Shown here: positions 47,801 through 58,843 of the stretch, piece by piece | Numbering within the stretch: the first letter of the stretch is position 1 | Layout: each line of letters starts with the position of its first letter | Assembly: GCA_963920765.1 (NCBI GenBank) | Contig: OY987243.1 | Span: forward strand, 5,952,001 to 6,016,000 | DNA length: 64,000 nucleotides | Source: Ulota crispa | Taxonomy: Eukaryota > Streptophyta > Bryopsida > Orthotrichales > Orthotrichaceae | Reading direction: 5' to 3' | The notes under the pieces: generated by a model | Told to the model about the DNA's origin: nothing | What the model saw: only the letters and a program-made list of their open reading frames with translations | Database searches by the model: none | Made by a program: the position numbers and the translations under genes

Positions 47801-50800
47801 ATACCATATAGGAACGCAAGAAATCAACGAAAGGCGCCAAAACCAAGTGAGAAGGATCTCTCTAAGGTGAGATGCTAGTTTACCATTCAATTTGGAGAAT
47901 GCGAGTCATTGAACGATTGCTCTGTCTAGTTTTTATGATCAGTCTTAAAATAATAAGATTTAATGCACCCAAATATGTATTTTTTTCATTTCTACATCTG
48001 GTTATTTTGCTCCTACCGAAAGAGTGGGTCTCAAAAACGGATTTGTTGCTCTCACTTGTATAAAATGTTATGTAATTTTTTGGTTTGCAGAAACTGGAAA
48101 TAAGATCGAGTTGGAATTGGAAGCCTTACCTTCAATATCTTCGGCGAGGGAGCTGGTTGACACTACTAGTCCTTTTGATAGCACTGTCTCATTGGCTGTG
48201 GATTCACACGGAGCGAGTTCAGAAGAAATGGCTACTCGTGGGGGCAACGGCAGCCATAAGTTTTGTTACAATCTTAAAGCTGCGAGCGAAATGGCGAAAA
48301 ACCAAAGAGGCAGGCACAGTGTCTCGCTGCAGATACTGGAGGGGTTTAATGAGCACGGCAACTACGTACAACGATTGGTCTCATGCAGCCAGCATGCTGT
48401 TGCTCGAGAGGGGTGTTCATGAAACAAAGCTTTACGATGAGGCATACGTCCGGAGAAAACTCCGGGACCTGCAACAGCGGCGCAAGAAAGGGACTACTGA
48501 TGATATTCTCTTCTGCTCGCGCGCTGACCTCATCCGGCACCTCGGACACATGGGTAATCCCGACCTTCACAAGCACAGGGGTTCAGTTCCAGTGATCATT
48601 CGGGACTACATCAACGAAGTCAGGTGTGCTATAAAATAAATGGTGCCTTTCTCATGCAAATGTTTGATATTCAGCATGTGTTTTCTTCGACTTTGATCGT
48701 TTTTCAACATAAAGTTTTGGTCTTTGGAATAATATTTTTTATCAAAATGAACTCAACAACCGATTGTTCTTCTCTGTTGCTTCAACTCTAATCATGCGAC
48801 ATTGCGAAGTAAGTTGTCAAAACTGCAATCTATGTTAAACTGGATTTCCCATATTTTTTTGTACCTTTTGATGAAAATGTAAGTTGAAAACTGTATAATG
48901 TGTCTTGAAAACATATATCTGAAAAATTCTAAACAAAAAATCATGATTGAATAAGATTCACGAGGAATAGGTTTGTTGACTTCATTAATGGACTTGTTAT
49001 TAAAGTACTTGTCACTAGAATATAATCGAATCTCTTTCTTTCTAACTCCAAATCCATTGAAACAAAGTGCCTTAGAAAGTCAACTTGAAGTTATATGTTT
49101 CTACAGGCTGTACTTTCGAAGTCTTCTATTTTGTATCTATTTTAAACTCAAATTCTCGTCGGAGATTCTCGATTTGGGCTCCTAAAACGCGTTATTCGTT
49201 AAATTGGGAAACACGGGTGTCCCATTTTGTACCCACCTTAAACCCAAAAAGTTACCTTAAACCAGATTCGAAGGTATCAAATTCTGTCTGAGCCACTAAG
49301 ATTTTTTCCCTCGCAAATTCCTCCTCTCAGGTGAGGCCAGGCCACGTGGACCGGTTTTAGGAGTACTCCTGAAAGTTAACTAAAATCTTCAAAAATCCAA
49401 GAGTCCCACTTTGTAAGCAAATTCCCAAATTAACGAATAACGCGTTCTAACCTCCTAGGACTCTGGTTAATTACGGTCTCTATGGATACTTTCCGATCAT
49501 GGATGTAATGGTAAGTATGAACGGATCTGTTCTGGTGGTCAATGCACTGCTATTTCTATGAGCTCAGGCTAAATTGTTTTTTTGACATTGCAGAACCCAA
49601 ATTCAAGCAGTATGCGAAATGGATGCAGAAGAATTCAGTCTAGAAGAGAAGCTAACCTTTTTAACCGAGACACGGCAAAGGTTTGGAAGGACAGCCCTGG
49701 TGTTCAGTGGCCATGTTGCGCTGGGAGCATTTCACTCATCCGTGTTTCGGACTCTAGTGGAGCACCAGGTGCTTCCCAGTGTGATCGTGGGCGCAAGCCT
49801 GGGTGCAATTGTGGCCTCGTTTGCAACGTCTCGGACTGCCTCCGAGCTTTTACACTTCTTCGACGATCCGTCACTCCCAACGGACTTCTACGCGAAGCTG
49901 AGCTCAGTTTACGTGGCAGCGTATCGGTTACGAACGCAAAATGCTAGCCTGTATGAAATTGAGAAGCTTGAGCAAAGCATGCAGGAGCTCTTGGGAGATC
50001 TTACTTTCGAAGAGGCTTACGACTTGTCTAATCGCGTCTTGGGAATTTCAGTTCCTGCGTGCCCTCTCGGTCACCAGCCCGCCCAATTTTTGAACTATTT
50101 GGCGACTCCTCATGTTGTAATCTGGAGTGCTGTCGCTGTCTCGTGTGTGCCACCTTCTGGCCTTCTTCACCGACCTGAGATCATGATCAAGGATCGCTAC
50201 GACCGGATTGTTCCGCACGTTCCACCGACAAAAGTGAGTCTTCTTATCAGGCATTTTCGTTGATATGAAAGCAAATTCATTGTTAAAGCATAAGTCTCAA
50301 GATGTTGCATAAGCGGTTTAGCCAATATGTCGGTATATGTGCTTGCATCGGGACATCACCATAGAGCTTACTGTAGATACCAGTTTTAGTATAAGAACGA
50401 AGTTTTCTCTGATCAAATTGTCTTATCACTCAATATATGATAAGTGCTTACGTGCAATCCTTCATTGTCGGAGGTTGTACACCATTTCTGAGTACTTAAC
50501 ATAGTGTTTACTAATGGTTCTAGTATCCTCTTCAATCTTTATGACCCGGTAGTAGAACCGGGTTTTGGTAATTTCATGTTTCAGGGCATCGTAACACTAT
50601 TTCTTCTTTTGAGGAGCATTTTCTATGTTCATTGCGAACGCAGATGAGCTTTGGGAAGGCAGGAAGCGAAACAAGCTTAGAAACGGAGATCCCCTTTCAA
50701 CAGATTCGGGAGCTTTTTAATGTCAACCATTTCATCGTCAGTCAGGCCAGTTCTTATATAGCGCCGTGGTTGCATTTCAAGGAGTCAATTCAAGACCGCT

Positions 50801-52322
50801 CGTCTCTCTCTGCCAGGGTTAGAACCCGCCGCCCACGCTTTTCATGCACGTATTCATTTACTCGTAGAAACTCCCTTCGCTGCAAAAATCTAATTGCATC
50901 AAACCCTTCTAAATATAAATCAGTTGCCAACGTAAATCTTGTCCATTGTCTTCAGGCTACGTTCTAGAACACCTCCGTGGGTTGAGTTCTCTTTCTTGCT
51001 CCCGGACCTTCGCCAAAGTCAGGTTTGTAATGAATACTGTACGGGCTACTGTAGGGTTCCCTTCTGCACCAAGTTAAGGTTGTGGCTCCACATTTACTAA
51101 CTTTGATCGCCGTTGGATGAAATGAGTGCCGACAGCTTCTGAGTTTGATGGAGGCGGAAGTTAGACATCGTTGCGCTCAACTGTTAGAAATGGGAGTCAG
51201 GCTGCGAGGATTTACAAGCCTCTGTTCTCAGAAGTGGGAAGGGGATGTCAATATTATCTTGCCAATCACGTTTTCTCAGGTGGTGCATTAATGCTACGAT
51301 TGCAAGCTGGTTACAAGTCATGTCTTAAACCGTATTTGCAAATAGAAAGCCAACCAAGTGTATTGGAAGAGATAAGTTGCTGCTGGTAATGTATCCTCTA
51401 CCTTATGATTGGCACGCTCGAGGGATGTGAAACCGGCTATTCCACTACTCTATCAACTCTTCTTGCTGAACATGCACTTACCAGTGTTGTTATTTGTATG
51501 TAGGCCATCTTCACCTTCCGTGAGAACCATTCAGCGAGTGAGCTAAGGAAGACCGCCATGGCAGGGCGTCGCTGCACATGGGCCAAATTGTCAGCCGTTC
51601 ACGCAAGCTGTGGAATAGAGCTCATGCTGGACGAATATATCAACGAGCTTCAACGACGAAAACATCACGCTTTTCAACAGGAACACGATTCCCACGGCCA
51701 TGCTTCGCTGCAAAGAACCACCACAAACCGGTCAATATCCGCTGCGGGACACGGCACTTGCACCACAGGTGAGCTTCCATTTGAACAAATTACTCCAGGA
51801 TATGGCGTACCAAGCGAAGCCGAGACTGAGGATTACTTGCTTGACCACCTCTGTTCCTGCACAAGCAATAGCACCCCGGAGTCTCGCCGATATAATGTAG
51901 CCCACGTTGTCTCCCATCAAGTTCAGCTTGTGGAAGAATGTGACACCATAGATGATATCCATGGAGCGGTATTGTCGTCACCGTTCGATGACACAGCTTG
52001 GCCAGGCGAGTGGGGAGATTTTCAAGCAGTCGAGGAGCAGGAGGCTCCGAGTTCGCCAATACTTGGTGCTGAAAGCGTCTGTGAACAGTTATATAGGCTA
52101 CACAGTAAAGAACTGCAGGTGGACTGGGACATAGGGTGTGAAGATCATACAGAGAGCTATGGCTCGCCGACCACGGTGATTGATGGTCCCAGTGGGCAGA
52201 CCCCTTCGCATTCCAGGAAGAATAGTGACCGAGTCTCTCATCCAGGTTGTACGTTACAAAGCTATTTTGAGGAAATTTCCAACTCTTCGTACAATCTAGA
52301 TGAGCGAGACGATGATATTTAG
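44881..52322 (+). CDS. SDP1-like patatin protein with unfamiliar N-terminal extension, eight exons
   Basis: Exons 44881-45562, 47058-47220, 47812-47866, 48091-48623, 49594-50233, 50644-50817, 51136-51279 and 51504-52322 join in phase to 1069 residues. Residues 1-227 are unrecognised; 229-280 and 322-364 hold about four membrane helices. From about 380 it follows plant SUGAR-DEPENDENT1, the oil-body triacylglycerol lipase: the DUF3336-type region (STATTYNDWSHAA, YDEAYVRRKLRDL, ADLIRHLGHMGNPDLHKHRG), then the patatin core (LEEKLTFLTETRQRFGRTAL), TPHVVIWSAV, ELFNVNHFIVSQ, EVRHRC, GRRCTW and CGIEL. The nucleophile elbow GASLG is present (Ser546). The oxyanion stretch reads SGHVALGAF where SDP1 has a second glycine, and the expected catalytic Asp (RDGSLE in SDP1) aligns with ETSLE (Glu700). 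It may be a weak or inactive lipase. Exon 1 is joined by phase only; an alternative is two separate genes. Confidence 0.78.
49186..49446. mobile_element. family C MITE, copy 3, in SDP1-like intron 4
   Basis: A 261-bp element with ends AACGCGTTATTCGTTAAATT and the complement of AACGCGTTATTCGTTAATTT. It lies wholly within the intron 48624-49593. Non-coding; related to the copies at 11868, 21561 and 53837. Confidence 0.8.
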
Positions 52323-53113
52323 ACTACGCCCGGCTGGTTGCAGTCACGTCAACAGAATCCTACGAAGAAATACTCTGCAGGTTTGGTCCCTGAGTTCCCC
52401 AAGTTCTGTACCATCCACTTGCCAGAAAATCTTTCATTTATCCGGATTCAGAGTCTCGGCAACAAGATCTTCCAAATCAAGCAGAACTTGGAGTCTTGGA
52501 GGCCAAATCAGTATGAAGTTTTTGCTGATATGGAGAATGTGGAAGGTCAACACTCAACAGTTCTCGAGAAACCCGGCGTCAAGGATGTTGAGCTTTCTAA
52601 ATACGAACCGATCGGTCTATCATGAGTATAACACGAAACACCGAACGCATCAAAACGAAGACATCCCACCTCTAAGGCAATATTCCATATCCTCCACCGA
52701 GGACTTATACGGAGGGTCACCACCGAGGCTGGATTTGAACGATGCAAGGACTATAAAAGCACCACGGCTCTGATGCCACAAACATTGCTTGTCAGTGTAC
52801 CAGCGGTTTGAGTTTGTGTGAGAGCAAAAGAAGCGGAGCTACAGTGATTCACACTGGAAGGGGCACCAAATGCTTTGTACCAAGGTAGGCTGGATTTCCC
52901 CGTCCTCACCAGGGCTTGCAAGGATTCACTGTGGTTACGAAAATCGTATACCTCTGTTGCTAGTTAAGATTCCTTTACGCTGCTCTAGATTGTCCATTAC
53001 CGATTTACCGTGTGCATGCTTGCTACTACTATTGCAGTGGTTCCTTTATCAGGTTGATTATTGCGAAGTTATCAAAACTCTCAGGGACCATCATTTCAGG
53101 CAGATATCGTAGC

Positions 53114-53566
53114 ATGGACGAAAGTTTGAAGTCGACCTGGTCAGAAGTCCCTGGAGCTCAGTCGGAGATGCCGGTGCCGATGCCGGCGTTGGCATGCCTC
53201 ATCTGCTTGAGACGCATCCCCACCCATCCTGTTTTAACTGTCTGTGGACACGTCTTCTGTTGGCCGTGCCTGTATCGATCATGGCCGCAGGAGGGGCTCG
53301 AAATCACACAACCATGCCCGGCTTGTGGAACTGTTTTAGCGGAAGGGGTCGACATCGATCCCCTCTTCGGCATCGAAGGCTCATCGCCGAGTTCGCCGAG
53401 ATCTGGAACTGAAGGGTCAATCACTGGCCATGCAACGGCTGCGTCCGACATCGCCATTCCTCCCCGTCCCAGTCCTGGACCACTACGGATTGGTCGGGGG
53501 CCCACACATCGTAACCCGTCTCCTGCTCGTAATGTGAGGCCACGATCCGCCCACTCGGCATCCTGA
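53114..53566 (+). CDS. RING-HC finger protein (RMA/RNF5-like E3 ligase domain)
   Basis: A single-exon frame of 150 residues. A C3HC4 RING occupies residues 28-71: C28LIC31, C44GH46VFC49WPC52, C68PAC71, with the LTVCGHVFCWPCLY signature shared by plant RMA and animal RNF5/RNF185 ligases, which act with E2 enzymes in ubiquitin transfer. Those relatives end in a membrane anchor for the endoplasmic reticulum. Here the tail (72-150) is Pro/Ser/Arg-rich with no hydrophobic segment, so either the protein is soluble or a further exon exists. The ATG follows an acceptor-like CAG, so a leader intron is possible. A 15-bp repeat downstream (53723-53783) begins right after 'cctttcag', which could be a distal exon. 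Confidence 0.78.
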   Translation: MDESLKSTWSEVPGAQSEMPVPMPALACLICLRRIPTHPVLTVCGHVFCWPCLYRSWPQEGLEITQPCPACGTVLAEGVDIDPLFGIEGSSPSSPRSGTEGSITGHATAASDIAIPPRPSPGPLRIGRGPTHRNPSPARNVRPRSAHSAS

Positions 53567-53722
53567 CTCCCTCGCCCGGCCCAGCCATTTTATCTCTACG
53601 CATGCTGCACTACAGTACATCACGGAAGATTCAAGCACCATGGATGAGTCAAGCCTGGCTGGTATCTTACGTGAGGTGCTTGTCACAGTCGCGGAGATCA
53701 ACTTCCTCCTCTCCTTTCAGAT

Positions 53723-53783
53723 TTGAGACTTTCGAAGTTGGGACTTTCGGAGTTGAGACTTTCGGAGTTCAGACCTTCGGAGT
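53723..53783 (+). repeat. four-copy 15-bp tandem repeat
   Basis: Four units of the form TTGAGACTTTCGGAG with small changes, in a frame that would read as ETFGV-type pentapeptides. It follows an acceptor-like 'cctttcag'. Coding status is unknown. Confidence 0.6.
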
Positions 53784-53836
53784 TGATAATGAAATCAAAA
53801 TCCTTTGTCCTTCTTGTGACATATGTAACTAGTTTT

Positions 53837-54892
53837 AACGCGTTATTATAAAATTTGGGAAAAAGCGTACAAAATGGGTCTTCTGGGTTTTTTTTTTTTT
53901 TTTTTTCCAGAGAATGCCATATTTTTTGAATTGGGAATCTTTTGACTGTTTTCCAATGAAATGAGATATATATCTTCCAGAAATACGTTCATTTTGGACA
54001 GAAAGTTCATTAGTTTTTGAAATTTTGGACACAACAGAAGTTCATTAACTAGGTTTAAGGTGACTTCCTAAATTTAGTGAGTATGGTTCCATGTGGTTTG
54101 TTGACATAAATTAAGGTGGATATTTTGGAGGTGAGCCTTTTTTTTTGTCAAAATCACTGAAAACTCCCACTTCTAGGGGATGAGTTAGAAGGTAGGTTCT
54201 TTCTTCTTTCTTGGGAAATCCAACTATAGGATCTTGCCTTAGACTAGAAGAGGTACTTGTGGGAAAAAATTAGATCATTCTAGATATAGATGAGGGAGAT
54301 ACTTACATCTGAAGTGAAAATTAAGGTTTTTTTATGTGTTGTCCAAAAAATTTAGAAGCTTTTGAGCACTCTTACATGAAAAAAATTGCTCTACACAAAG
54401 TTAAGGTTTACATTTTCCTTGTAGAAGACCAAGTTAAGCATGTGTGGGAGAATTTTCAAATCAATTGGAACTATACAACACATGGGGAAAAAATAGTAAG
54501 TAAAAAGTAGAGAATGAGTCAAATCACTAAATTGTTAAGAATTTAATTATTGAAATGAAAAATGCAAATCCTCACAGTTATAATGTTGTAATAAACAATC
54601 TACTTCTTTTGGTTTAGTTTTTTTTCCAAAATATTGAAAACTCTGGACTTCAAAGTTTATATTAGAGTACAGGATCCGTAACTACCCACAAACTATCATA
54701 ACTTTCATCTCATTGCCTGGATTGCCCTCCCACCCTAGGGCAGCAGAAATTCTTTGTTGGATGTCAAAATGAGGAAAAAATCCCCATTGTCCCCCAAAGG
54801 GACAACAGTCCTTTATGGTACCTATTGTTTTCCCAAATTAATGACATACAAAATGGTACCCATTTTTTTCCCAAATTAATGAATAACACGTT
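53837..54892. mobile_element. family C element, copy 4, enlarged by a nested TTAA element
   Basis: Outer ends are AACGCGTTATTATAAAATTT and the complement of AACACGTTATTCATTAATTT, both running on into GGGAAAAA. At about 1.06 kb it is four times longer than its relatives; most of the excess is a reversed family B element at about 54110-54822. A second internal copy of the 'TTTTCCCAAATTAATGA' end lies at 54828. Confidence 0.7.
54110..54822 (-). mobile_element. TTAA-element family B, copy 5 (reversed), nested in a family C element
   Basis: The right end GGGACAACAGTCCTTTATGG is the reverse complement of the family B left end with decay of the TTAA. The interior 'aaactatcataactttcatctcat' (in part) and 'AAAATCACTGAAAACTCCCA' match the reverse of the copies at 304 and 19383. 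The left boundary (TTAAGGTGG at 54112) is less sure. Confidence 0.6.
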
Positions 54893-55274
54893 TTTTGGAC
54901 TATACATGTAATTGTGAACTTTTTGTGTCTTTGAACAATGAAGATTTCCCAATATTTTGCATATATTATTCCCAAAGTTTTGCATGTCTTCTCATTTTGG
55001 AAATGTCTCCCAATATTTTGTAGATAAAAGCAATTACAAAACTATCACTTCTAGATTTTGGATAGTCCATATGTAATCTAATGTGAGATTTTTTGTAATT
55101 CACTATTGTCTTGGTTGTTTCTTGTAAAGAGGTTTTAGTATCAAGTCCTTGAGTTTATGATTCTTATCACTAACCACAAAATCCCAAACAATCAATTGTA
55201 AGAATAAATTATCCATCATCTAAAAAAGTATTAATTAACTAACAAGGTGTTCATGAGATAAATACAACAAATTA

Positions 55275-55396
55275 TATGCTACTAGAAGCTTGTAGAAGCA
55301 AAGTGATGCTCCACTCTAATAAAGTAGTAATAAAGTATGCTACTAGAAGCTTGTAGAAGCAAAGTGACGCTCCACTATAATAAAGTAGTTTGCATA
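55275..55396. repeat. 61-bp tandem duplication
   Basis: Two head-to-tail copies of 61 bases starting TATGCTACTAGAAGCTTG, nearly identical. No function is suggested. Confidence 0.85.
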
Positions 55397-55443
55397 TGGA
55401 TAATTTCAATTTCTAACACCACGCATAAAAGCTTTTACTTCTT

Positions 55444-55850
55444 TGTTTAATAGAATTTCTTTTAATTGCTTATGTATTTTGTTATTATTTTAAATATGAT
55501 AATCCATTTATTCCACTAAAAGAAGACTATAATTGGATTACTTTTTTTTAAATTTTCATTGGAGAATAGGAGTTGATGGTCTTTCAATTGGACATATTTT
55601 TTTTAACAAGTTTTATTTCTACTCTAGCTAAAAATTACTACTTTAGCTATTTTAGCTGCTTGGCTTGTTACTCAAAATCTATGATTATTCTACTTTTTAA
55701 TGCTTGCAATGTATAGTAGTCAAGTACGATTATTTGCTTCTCAAGATATTCTACTTTTATTTTTCATGTGGGAATTGGAATTAATTCCAATTTATTTAAT
55801 TTACTTCTTTTGTCTCTGTTTGTCTAGTAAGTTTCTCAATCAAGCATGCA
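55444..55850 (+). pseudogene. ndhD: nuclear insertion of plastid ndhD (NUPT), decayed fragment
   Basis: Conceptual translation gives stretches close to plastid NdhD, subunit 4 of the NADH dehydrogenase-like complex: LIEFLLIAYVFCYYFKYDN, PFIPLKEDYNWITFF, FHWRIGVDGLSIG, and [12 protein letters not shown]-type text to [19 protein letters not shown]. The pieces fall in different frames and the C-terminal two thirds are missing, so it is a pseudogene. Low GC fits plastid origin. It shows that the host line has, or had, a plastid ndhD. I could not recognise further plastid genes in the following 600 bases, although their composition is similar. Confidence 0.88.
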
Positions 55851-57045
55851 TTTTTATCATTACGCTCTACAACTATCATAATATTAGCTCAAACCTACCT
55901 TTGCACACCTCTGTTACTCTTTGAGCAATTATGTTAATTCACTTTGCAACATACTTGTTGTTGTGTTTGATTCAATTGAAATGCTCACTTTAGAATTTCT
56001 ATTTTTTTCTTCTCGAGTCTTTTAGTTTATTTTTTCATGCATGCTATAAATTCTATTCTTCTTTATAGATCATTACAACTTCAACGCTCGTACAAATCTA
56101 TTGATGGTTCCATTACCAAGGTCTAAACATTACTTTGTAAGTTGAATTGAATTTTCTTTTGCCAATTAGGTCCTATCCCCAATGTGAGTGAAACTAGTAA
56201 CAAGACTTGATCCTTGCTCGCCTATAAACATCCTACACGTTGGATATTACAAAAATAATTTTCAACAAGCATGGCCCTTATAAAGGAAGGGATATGTTTT
56301 TGTGCGAGTCAATTTCAATTAAAGTAGTTGAACAATTGAGTACGGGATTTTCATCCACGTAAAAAGGCAATTATTGTTTGTAGCTCTTTCCATTCATGTT
56401 AGTATATCTTAAAATCGTCCAGCTTGCATACGTAATTGATACTTGATGAGAGGTTTCATAGAAATTTAACTTCTCCCTAAATAATCACCTCAGTCTACAG
56501 TACAAAGGCCAAAGTCAACTGTAAAGTTGATTAATAATTTTGCATGATTTGATGACAATCTAAAAATAGGAAAACAGTGGTAGCAAACTAAAAAACAAAA
56601 ATTGTAAAAAGTAAAAGAACTTTGCAACGTTGGATCCGTGTGGGAAGGTTTTAATCCTTTGGGATCAGTCTTTGAGGAGTTTTTAAACAAACGCATAATT
56701 TCTCATTTAATCTTTGAGAAAATGAGCTAGTGTTCATTCTCTATATGTTACAAAATCACAATAATCTTATTATTTCACAAAACAGTTCAGAAAGTGAAAG
56801 ACTGAAATTTAATTATTCATGTTAGTAAGAGGTTTTTATCAATTGATCAATTATATTATGGCTTAATTTTATGTTGGGTTGATGATTTGACCTAGAACTC
56901 ATTGACACAAATTTTAAGTCTATAAAAGTCAAATTCATTCCTCAATATTCTTTTCATTGTCCCTGCACTTTCTAAAGAAACTATCACTTTTATTGCATTT
57001 CTTATTTTAACATTGGTTATGAAAGTAGTAGTGTGCATGATAAAA
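55850..57045. other. AT-rich stretch, possibly more organelle-derived DNA
   Basis: About 1.2 kb with composition like the ndhD insert but no gene that I recognise. Confidence 0.35.
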
Positions 57046-57049
57046 CAAA

Positions 57050-57156
57050 CCCCTGAAAATTATGGGCCTAGGGTATTTGTGTAATTTCTGAAAAAGCAAG
57101 GGTTTCCCTATGGCAAATTTCAAGGATATCCATGAAATTTTGCACTTACATAAACG
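57050..57156 (-). repeat. right-half fragment of the GGGAAA-ended element
   Basis: 'CCCCTGAAAATTATGGGCC', 'TTTCTGAAAAAGCAAGGG' and 'ATATCCATGAAATTTTG' match the right arm of the complete element at 57672-57982. It is truncated at both ends. Confidence 0.6.
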
Positions 57157-57261
57157 CATAGCCACATTTGAGGATGCAATGTGGATTTTAAGAGTACACT
57201 AAGGGTTCTTTTTTCAAGCAAAAATTTGCCAAAACCTTATCTCAAATTGTCACTGGTGATC

Positions 57262-57499
57262 TTAATCCTTGAGCGCCCAGAGTTATTTTAGGATTTAGGA
57301 GGAAATGGGGGGTTTAATGGCCACCACAACTTGAAAAATTACATCCAGAAAAAATGATTGTAGGATTTGAAAGAGGACTACCTTCTCTACTGACGAAAAC
57401 CAGCCATGACTATTTTCACGTTACAAATTAAGAGAAAAAAAGAGATAAAGTTGTGGGCCCCAACAACAAGATCCTATTGTTGGGGTGCCTAAGGGTTAA
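57262..57499. mobile_element. TTAA-flanked short element (family D)
   Basis: Left TTAATCCTTGAGCGCCC, right complementary to TTAACCCTTAGGCACCCC, 238 bases. The interior is unrelated to families A and B, but the CCCTTA-type ends and TTAA site are shared. A related left end occurs at 63801. Confidence 0.65.
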
Positions 57500-57671
57500 C
57501 ACTGAAAAAACTTAGTGAAAAAATGAACGAAACTGCCAAATCCTTCTCCAAGCAAATATCAAATTTTCCAATTTTTGGATGAAATTTACTACTATAGTAT
57601 AGTTTATGGATGAACATCCACATGTTGACAATTCTATCCAATTCTGTCCATTTTTCCCTTACTTGTTTATA

Positions 57672-57982
57672 GGGAAAGTTCCATGGATGCCCCTAAAGTT
57701 TGCAATATTTACAGAGATGCCCCTACTATTTCAGAAATTTCACAAATACCCTTGAACCAAAATTTTCAAGTGTTTATTTTGTTGTGCATGTCACTTTCTT
57801 CTTCCTTTGTGCGCACGCTACTTCTTTCATGTTATGTGTGTGCACAAAGAAGAACGGAAGTGGCATGTACAACAAAATAAACACTTGAAAATTATGGTCC
57901 AAGGATATTTGTGAAATTTTTGAAAAAGCGGGGCTATCTATGAAAAAATTGCAAACTTCAAGGGTATCCATGAAATTTTCCC
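57672..57982. mobile_element. complete GGGAAA-ended MITE with 9-bp target duplication (Mutator-like)
   Basis: A 311-bp element with long inverted arms: GGGAAAGTTCCATGGATG against the complement of GGGAAAATTTCATGGATA, extending through the 'AAGTTTGCAAT' and 'AAATATCCTTGG' blocks. It is flanked by perfect direct repeats TTGTTTATA at 57663-57671 and 57983-57991. A 9-bp target duplication and G-rich ends fit the Mutator superfamily. The centre carries 'TTTGTGCGCAC' and 'GTGTGCACAAAG', so nearly the whole element is a palindrome. Non-coding. Confidence 0.85.
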
Positions 57983-58337
57983 TTGTTTATATTGATGGGT
58001 ACTGGTCGCTCTACCAATGGAAAAAAAAAAAAAAAAAACCCTTGGGTACACGTTTAATCCTTAAAAGTTGAAGTGGACAACTTCCGTCCACTCACTGAGA
58101 AAAAAACACTTTCAGGGTTGTAAAAAAAACTTTTTTATTCTTTTTTTTCTTTCAAAAGTAGTCATGGAGATGTGCTCCATTATGAAATGTCAAAAGTAGA
58201 CTTATAGATTACCCCCACATTTTATAAACTCTAGTTTGTGACAAGATTGACAACCATGGTTGAAGGTCCCTGCTGCCCTAGTTACAATTTTTGTGAGGGC
58301 AATTAGCACTATTGACTTTTGAAACTTTCAAAAATAA

Positions 58338-58843
58338 CACTCCCTCCGTCCCAAAATGATCTTCCTATTACACACAATGTTATAGATTAAGCTTGAAAAG
58401 AACCATTTTTCAAATTTTTTGAACTATGAATAGAGTTTGATGTCCTCCTATTGTTCTAAAATCTTGAGTTTCAAATTAGTCTTCAAAGTGTGGTTTCAAA
58501 GTGCTTGAAAATTGAATTTCTGAGGCATTTATGAAGAGCACCAGTGGACACTCACTTGATGGCATGGGATTGGTTAGCATTAGGGCATTTTTTTTTGTTT
58601 GCCTGGTTCCAATTGTCAAGAGGACATTTGATAATAAATGGAGGGATCGACATGGATTGGTGTGATTCTATCAGTTTTTTGCCAATCTAGCTCTTGCTCG
58701 CCAGAAAAAAATGCGCTGGTTAGCATGCCCATGCTTTTGGACTATGTGCAAGTGTCACTAGCTCCCTTCCTCCTACAACAAGAAGATCATTTTTGAACAT
58801 TAAATAAAGGTCAACAGGAAGTTCATTTTGAGATGGAGGAACT
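58338..58843. mobile_element. Stowaway-like MITE nested in a family A element
   Basis: Left CTCCCTCCGTCCCAAAATGA, right complementary to GTTCCTCCATCTCAAAATGA. About 506 bases. CTCCCTCCGT ends are the Stowaway (Tc1/mariner) hallmark. The TA target is kept on the right (ggaacTA). Confidence 0.8.

Noticed and set aside
52690-52792. tRNA-like or LTR primer-site-like text on the minus strand (TGGCATCAGAGCCGTGG, then GTTCAAATCCAGCC)
   Set aside because: It does not fold as a full tRNA by eye. It resembles an LTR element leader, but no LTR or retroelement protein is visible nearby, so I leave it as an unproven relic.
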